Shown one piece after another: positions 58,002 through 64,000 of a stretch of 64,000 nt of DNA. The notes beneath the pieces are model-generated. The model searched no databases. It saw only the letters and a program-made list of their open reading frames with translations, and was not told the DNA's origin. Each line of letters begins with the position of its first letter. Position 1 is the stretch's first letter. Both the position numbers and the translations under genes were made by a program. The stretch is from Luscinia megarhynchos (lineage: Eukaryota > Chordata > Aves > Passeriformes > Turdidae), in contig JAPFBE010000013.1 in NCBI GenBank assembly GCA_034336665.1, positions 19,757,056 through 19,821,055 of the forward strand, in the 5' to 3' direction.

Positions 58002-58433
58002 CTTATGGCTGCTGTGGGTGGCCATAATAGGACTGAGCCACCCAGGGAATCTGTGGCATAATATATAGAGAGATGGGAACAATGGAGTTGCCAAAAAACA
58101 AAGAGCTTTTAATGTAAAAATAACAAGCATGAAATAGCATGGTACAAAGGCAACCTCCAAGGACCTCAAAACCTGGAAACCACAGAGGTATATAGATGGG
58201 GTGGAGGGTATAGGACCCAATCAATAATGAGGATAAGGAGCAAATCAAGCCACCACTGATCTGAATCAAACCACCATATATTGAAACCAAGAGCAACACC
58301 TTTTTTTGTGGCAAACTAGTTAACATATTAGTTCCCATGAGACAACTTTTCTCTCTATTCTCTTGCCATGATGTCAAAGGATGTCCTTCTTCCTAGCTAG
58401 GTGTCTCCCAGGGTTTGATGCTGAAGTTCCTCA
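58002..58433 (-). mobile_element. 5' LTR of the provirus
   Basis: Direct-repeat partner of 52789-53219. Its lower edge abuts the primer-binding site and its upper edge is placed where similarity ends ('gaagttcctca'). Confidence 0.85.
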
Positions 58434-59305
58434 ATTTTCATATGTCCTCATGCTGTTGTGGACCGAGTGAAAAAACCTAATGATATTTGTACAGGGAGCT
58501 GAAGTTTTTTTTTTATTTTTTCCCTAGCTTTCTCACCTGAGACTGAAAGATACAGCTTTAATTTAGAAATCAATAAGGTAACAAAGATGATAATGAGGAG
58601 TGTTTCTCACTGGTGAAACCATGTCCCTGTGCAAGGCTCAGTCTTTGAAACTTCAGCTTTGCTTTCCTTCAGTTCTACCCTCAGGCCTGGAGTTATCTGT
58701 CAATTTGCTAAGAGAATTTAAACCGTGAAATGAAATTTGGGTGAATTGAAAAATGAATTCAAGAAGGGAGCCAGTGCTCACTTTGTCCTTCTCTGATATC
58801 TTGTCACAAATAAGAAACTACTGTTGACAGCTGGAATTAGCTCTAGTGTGAGTGGAAAGTTCCATATTCCTCCCTCCTATTTCTTCCACCCCCCCCGCCT
58901 TGGAAAACAACAGGACAGCAGCACTCCAATTAGAGGGTTAGAATTTGTGCTGGTCTTCATGTGAATCCCTGTGTGGATGTTCAAAGCAATGAAAATGGCA
59001 CCAGGAAAAGGTGTCTGTACTGAAGATGAAGTTTCTGTGCACAGTAGTGTTAAAACCATACCAGTGTAGTCCTGCTGGAAAATTCTCCTTGTAGGGGAGC
59101 CTGATGGCTGTCATACTTTGAAGTTTGATCTGGAAGGTCAGACTAGGCTTATGCTTTGCATGGTCAGCAAAATAGTCTAGTGCTTCCATTTGAGATCCTA
59201 AAAGCTTAGAAGCTCTTGTCTGTTCAGCTGCTTGTGCCAAAGTGCTGGATATGAAAGACCAAATTTTGTTTTGCTTTTTGCAAAGCTTTCCTAGTCACTT
59301 GGGCC

Positions 59306-59332
59306 TTTTTTTTTTTTTTTTTTTTTTTTTTT
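59306..59332. repeat. T27 homopolymer
   Basis: A run of 27 T. It could be the poly(A) tail of a minus-strand retrocopy lying at higher coordinates, but the adjacent sequence was not recognised as a transcript. Confidence 0.97.
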
Positions 59333-61330
59333 GCTATTATCCCCTTACATAGGGGCTGAAGGGTTTGCTGCCATTCCCACTATAGTACAACAGTTCTAAC
59401 TTAAAGATACTCAGCCTTTCCCATATCACTGACTTCTTTTCAGAAGTTCATCCTCCCAGACCTGCAGGTGCTATCTGACAGGAACACCTGGGGGCATTTT
59501 TCACCTTTGTGGCTTCTCTGCTGCACAGGGCAGGCTTGGGCCATGGCTCTTTATAAAAGTAGCTGCTTTCCTTGACTTCCAACAGTATATTCCTTGTGCT
59601 CTGCTGGTGGGAGACCACAGAGCAGATGGGTTGGTTTTTGTTTTGAAACTGTCACTGAGCTGAAGTTTAAGTTGGGCTGGAATGCTTTGCTGAAAGCACT
59701 TCCCTGGTGGGATTGCAGAAATTCTAATCCTTGTTGCTGTTCCTTGTCTTGTTGCTCTGTGTGACTTGTTTTCATGATTTGATTGCTGTGTGATGCTGGA
59801 GAAGGAAAGAAACAGAATGTTGTTCCTGTGAGAGTTGCAAGAGATTGCCAGCAAAAAATTCACAGTCAGTAGGGTCAAAACAATAAACTTTTTCGAAGGA
59901 TGGTAGCAAAGATTGGTTTTGTGTAGAGAAGCCATAGCTCCAAAAGCAATTTTAAATGAATGAGTCACGGTCTTGTTCTTACATAGAGATATGATAACTA
60001 CACATTAATTTATTAATTAAACAAAAATTAAAAATATGACTGTTCCCCCCAAAAAACAGCTCAGGAGAAAGAACAGCTTACCCCATCTACCCTTTCACAA
60101 ACAAAAATGCCTGAACATTGTACCTAAACTTTTGAATTTTAAAGCTAAACTGGGAAGTAAACTAAGGCAAACTGCTTCCTGCTGAAAAGGCATGTATGCC
60201 TACTGGATTGCTTTGAAAACTAAAAGAAAAAAAGGCAGGGAGGGTGGGGAGGAGTGTGGGGTGGGAGAGGGAGATAAAGCCTTTATTGTTTTAGCTTCAA
60301 GCGGCTATCAGATTACCGCTGTGCTCTAAGTTAGCCTGCCCTGCCAGTGCAGGAGTTCCTGTCTTAGAGAATTTACTAGCACTTAGATCCAAGTCCTCTG
60401 TTCAGATGAAATGGTCGGTAGAAAACCTGGTAGGTAAGCGATTTGTAAGTCATTCAGGCCTTGATGTGCCTATGTGACTTTTCTTCTTCCCATCTCAGGA
60501 ACTGAATCAAAAGAGTTTCTAGAGAGGGAGACCACAAAAATCTGTGTTTGCCATTTCGTGAATGGCTCTGAAGAGTAGCACCTCAAGCTGATATAAATAG
60601 ATAACAGAAATGAGAGCTGGATGGGAGGTTCTAAGGTTCAAGTGTGTCCACTATCTGAACACAGCAGTTAAGGGTCAGCATTATAAATCAGCATGGCAAA
60701 CATGAGCCTTGTCTCTGCTTGCAGCAGAAATGCTCTCCTGGCTGACTTTCCAAACAGGGAAGTTTGCCTTATCAGTAGTTTTCACATTCCTGTAGGTAGT
60801 CTTGGACAAGTGGATGGCAGGACCCTTCATTACACTGACACAACAGCATCAGACTCTTGCCAGTAGCCATTTTAAACTGCTTCAGGGAATAGGTTAATTA
60901 ACGAAGGTTTGAAAACAAAGGATATCAAATTAACTTTATTGGAAGGTTTAAGTTAGCTCTATGATACCCACAGAGTTGGCAAATACTCAGATTTCTGTGT
61001 TTCAGCAGAGGTACCCTATCATCCACCCCATTTAACCCAGATTTTGATAGAGAAAGGATTAACTGATGGGTGTTGGGGACTTGAGTGTTGCTTTGCTAGG
61101 AAGTTTCGAGACGTCTGCAACCCTATTTTTGGACTAAGAAGTGGTGAATAGGATATTTCCAAGATGAGTTGCCTTGCCTGGGGTCATTTTGTCAAGGGTG
61201 GAGGGGAGAAGATGGACAGAGAAGCATTGACACTTTGTCAGGCTCTTGCCTCTGTGCACTGGGCTGTGCGAGCCCCCACCCGAGTGTGAGTTTAAATTAC
61301 GGAGCATCTGACAGTGATGATGAGCATCCT

Positions 61331-61340
61331 ACGTTAACGT
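61331..61340. other. 10-bp perfect palindrome ACGTTAACGT
   Basis: A self-complementary ACGTTAACGT (HNF1/MYB-like half sites) about 300 bp upstream of the RFX element. It may be chance. Confidence 0.4.
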
Positions 61341-61642
61341 CTGGGAGAGGATGTTGTTTTATTTATAAGTATTGGTTGGTGGAAAATGGTAGCAGGGTAA
61401 TTTGTTAACCACGCCTGTCTGGCAGCGGTATGAAAGCTGAATCAAACCAAGCGTTTGCTGTCTCTGCCCTTCTGCTCCAACTCTTATTTCTCCTTCTGCA
61501 AATCCCAGGACTAGCACATTCAAAATGTAAATACTCTTGTTTGGGAGTTTCTGTGCCTTTGTTGCATTATCTGTGCAGCTCCTGCTTTCAGGGGACCTTC
61601 ACAGAGCCAAAATTGATCAGCAGCCGGAGGAGGAAAGCAGCC

Positions 61643-61669
61643 GTTGCCGCGGCAACCGGTGATGACTCA
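61643..61669. promoter_or_regulatory. RFX X-box palindrome plus AP-1 site
   Basis: GTTGCCGCGGCAAC (61643-61656) is a perfect 14-bp palindrome of the RFX X-box form GTTNCC-N2-GGNAAC. TGACTCA (61663-61669), a consensus AP-1 site, follows after 6 bp. The GCAAC...GATGA-TCATC arrangement also resembles the X1-X2 boxes of MHC class II promoters, but I see no Y-box (CCAAT) at the usual distance. A homeobox TAATCC word follows at 61723. The target gene is unknown. Confidence 0.6.
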
Positions 61670-61927
61670 TCCCGGGTAGCAGGCAGCAAAAGCTGTGAGG
61701 CTGCAGTAATTTTCCAGATGCTTAATCCAGCTCTCGGGGCTTTTTTTTCTCTTGCTGACAGGCAGAAATCCTCCTGTGCCTTTCTTTGCTCAGAGACCCA
61801 CGCAGCCCGCAGCCGTACGTGATCAGAGTAGTCCTTTGTGGTGCTCACCCAGGATGCCGTCACGCAGACGTGTCTGGGTGATGTATGTGAGCTACTCCGC
61901 CGATTGAGCTGTAGCCCCCGAAGGTGG

Positions 61928-61935
61928 TATAAATA
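61928..61935 (+). promoter_or_regulatory. TATA-like box
   Basis: TATAAATA in the context GTGGTATAAATAGAA, about 270 bp downstream of the RFX/AP-1 element. It could mark a + strand start site near 61960. No coding exon was recognised downstream in the window. Confidence 0.35.
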
Positions 61936-61939
61936 GAAC

Positions 61940-64000
61940 TGTAAACTGCCCGTCTGCAAAAATACCCCAGTGTGTCATTGGCTGTGCTCAATTCCTATCT
62001 CCCAACTAACATCACGTTTACTGTAACCACAGCTATGAAATATTAAATCAGTTCATCTTGTTTCTTTTCAGTAATGAGGCTATCCCTGTGCTGCGTGCAG
62101 AATGTGCTAAAAAAGAGAAAAGTGATCTGCATTCAGCACACGCATTTCCATGAATTAGCTTCTCATTTCTATGACCTACTAATTTTTGTGCACAAATTTC
62201 AGTCTCCATGTAATGAAACAGAGCAGGTTAAGAGACTTACCCAGGAGCGGGCAATAAAAGGAGCAACACCTTCCATGTCACTCGGGGGATATCTGCCTTG
62301 GGGTTTTCCTGCAATGACTGCATTGTAATGCAGGCCTTGCCTCAGGTGGGGCACTTTTATGGATGTCTGAATAGTTACTTAGCTGCTCTGGTGGTGATGT
62401 GGAGCTCTTTGTGATTGCAATAGGATGCTGAAGAATCCAAGTGTAGCTAGATTAAAAGTAGCTTCAGCTTGTTTGTATAGAAGGTACACATTCCTCCCTG
62501 GAACCAGAGGAGCAATTAGCACAGAGTGGTGGTGGAATTCGGGTTCCCTGTTCAGGTGAGTTCATCTAGCTGTGGGGAAAACAAAGCTGCTCTGCAACAT
62601 GTGGGGAAAGTAGGAAAAAGTAGCAGTAGAACTCTTGTCTTTGTGTCACATAGGAGACAAAAAGTACTGATGCTGCCAGATGCTGTCTTATGCAGTCCCT
62701 GGAAGGCAGACAAGGCAGACGCTTTCTGTGGGTGAATCAAGTGAGGCCATCAACTCTTTCTACAATGCAGCCTCTTGCTTGCAAGTCCTCATTAAAGATT
62801 TGTCAGGGTGTGCAGCTGAACCAAGGTGATGCATTGCTGACAAGCTCTGCAATGTGTTGCTGGCTTAAGTTAAAGCCATGAAAAGCCACCAAGGGTGTGG
62901 GGCATGAGAAAGCTGTCTGTGATGTTTGTTTTCTTCTTCTTGTGGTTGTCATCTGCTAATAAGTACTCATATGACATGGATATATATTGTCTTGAGTCTT
63001 TGTCTCTTGTTACTAGGTGGGATATGTAAGCATTTAATGAGTGTACTGTGGCTGCTCTTTAAGGGAAACCAGTTTGAAAGGTCACCAGCGGAGGCTCCTC
63101 TTGTTCTTGTGAGATCCTGAGTTCTTTCTGGGTGTGAAGCTGTTCCTTACTATGGCAAGATCTTGGATATTCAAGCAGAGATCTCTTCTATGCTCAATGC
63201 CTAATACTGACACCTTGTTCGGGTTAGAATATCTAGTTTAGGGTGCTAACTCTGTTTCACTTCACATCCTTTCTTGAGAACTAAGTATACTATGCACTGG
63301 TGAATTTGTTGAAAGATGTGCTTTCCAGGAGCAGATTGTTTTGGAAATAAAAAAAGGAAAGCCAGATATGAGATTGCAGATCTGGCTAATGTACTTTTAT
63401 TGCATGTCAGATGAATCAGTTACTGCAGGCCTGCCTAGCCATGCTAGTTTTGTTGTAATGTGTATTATTAAAGTATTTTAAGTTTTACACACAAACATCT
63501 GTAGTTCTAGTCAAAATCCTTATGTGAAGTCATCAAATCATCAATTGCATTAAACTCATATATATTTTGTGGGTTCTCTGTGTTTTTGGAAAAGCATGTG
63601 TAATTCTGTTTTATTCACTACTGATAAGGATATATTGACTTGTTAACACATTTTGTGATCAGTTAGACTTCAGTAGAGTGCCTGAAATCTCGTGGAATGG
63701 CATCTGCTATGCTGACTATAGATAACAGCATTTATAATTAGTTGTACCCTGGTTTCTTGGGTAGTTTGTTTGCAGAGGCACATTCTGGACAGAAGCTGGC
63801 TAAGGCCACTGTATCCCCTGAATGTCTCCAAGGACTCTTAGGCCTGTGAAATGACTTAGTAAGGGATAGAAGCCTTATTTCTTTATGGTAATGATGTAGT
63901 TCCAGATACCTTTTTTTTGCTCTTGGAAGACAAAATTACTAATAATTGTGACTGGATAAAACCTTTAATAATCAGGGCAGCCATGGGATGGTTGGAGTTG
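61940..64000. other. right-end DNA, no gene recognised
   Basis: This is AT-rich with short chance ORFs on both strands. A transcript starting near the TATA-like box would run through it, but I cannot support an exon. Confidence 0.4.

Larger units (their letters stand above)
52789..58433 (-). mobile_element. decayed ERV provirus, ~5.6 kb, minus strand
   Basis: Two direct repeats of about 430 bp (52789-53219 and 58002-58433) act as the 3' and 5' LTRs. Immediately inside the upper one is a lysine-tRNA-like primer-binding site. Between the LTRs, in minus-strand order, are gag, RT/RNase H, integrase and env remnants, all broken by stops and frameshifts. Two LTR pieces of other families sit in the middle (56.02-56.75 kb). 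The internal region is well under a full 7-8 kb, so parts of pol are deleted. The LTRs differ at many positions by eye, so it is old. No matching target duplication was found. Confidence 0.88.
58434..61600. other. intergenic, no gene recognised
   Basis: AT-rich DNA with a T27 run and a 155-codon minus-strand ORF (59501-59968) that I could not assign. It has a hydrophobic stretch near residues 28-45, no known motif and no linked splice or promoter signal. The G+C content rises slightly from about 61.2 kb. Confidence 0.45.

Noticed and set aside
59306..59500. Possible processed pseudogene next to the T27 run
   Set aside because: The adjacent sequence was not recognised as a known transcript, and no flanking duplication was seen.
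61430..61822. 130-codon + ORF with a signal-peptide-like leucine-rich start
   Set aside because: After the hydrophobic start there is no recognisable domain, and it runs through the RFX/AP-1 element. It is more likely regulatory DNA with a chance ORF.
39296..64000. Search for XCL1 or DPT, expected after TBX19 in other vertebrates
   Set aside because: No chemokine-like or dermatopontin-like exon was recognised on either strand; they probably lie beyond the window or are absent.

Overview
The window is vertebrate nuclear DNA, almost certainly from a bird and probably a songbird-like lineage. The evidence is GT-AG split genes with vertebrate-type proteins, several 5'-truncated CR1 LINE copies, many endogenous-retrovirus (ERV) LTRs that look like bird families, and an ancient MIR-like SINE. 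There are no bacterial-style operons, and I found no CRISPR array, tRNA or rRNA gene. The species call is inference.

Three protein genes lie head to tail on the + strand, in the order known from human 1q24. TIPRL (its 3' five coding exons, 326-3776, followed by a long 3' UTR) encodes a PP2A-family phosphatase regulator. SFT2D2 (eight coding exons, 6931-12465) encodes a four-helix Golgi/endosome membrane protein; it starts in a CpG island only about 0.4 kb after the likely TIPRL poly(A) signal. TBX19/TPIT (eight coding exons, 24859-38488) encodes the pituitary T-box factor that activates POMC. All splice junctions could be placed with GT-AG ends and matching phases. The predicted products are 160 aa for SFT2D2 and 422 aa for TBX19; the latter is shorter at its C-terminus than mammalian TBX19. 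The genes are neighbours, not a pathway: phosphatase control, vesicle traffic and transcription.

The intergenic and intronic DNA holds CR1 copies (18.3, 23.4, 28.5-29.4, 36.8 and 41.0 kb), one with a perfect 9-bp flanking duplication, and an ERV LTR at 19.05-20.09 kb. A solo LTR lies at 35.7-36.3 kb, a cluster of LTRs at 41.5-45.3 kb (one with a perfect 5-bp target duplication), and microsatellites are scattered through the window.

The last third (about 39-64 kb) has no recognisable cellular coding gene. Its main feature is a decayed minus-strand provirus at 52.79-58.43 kb with two LTRs, a primer-binding site and broken gag, pol and env. It is interrupted by two LTR fragments of other families. 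Near the right end, 61.6-61.94 kb holds a promoter/enhancer-like cluster: a perfect 14-bp RFX X-box palindrome, an AP-1 site and, about 270 bp on, a TATA-like box. I found no previously undescribed biological system. The items most worth checking are the RFX/AP-1 element, the paired ZNF143/THAP11-like motifs at the SFT2D2 promoter, the T-box-like palindrome upstream of TBX19, and a diverged 95-bp repeat shared by two TBX19 introns.
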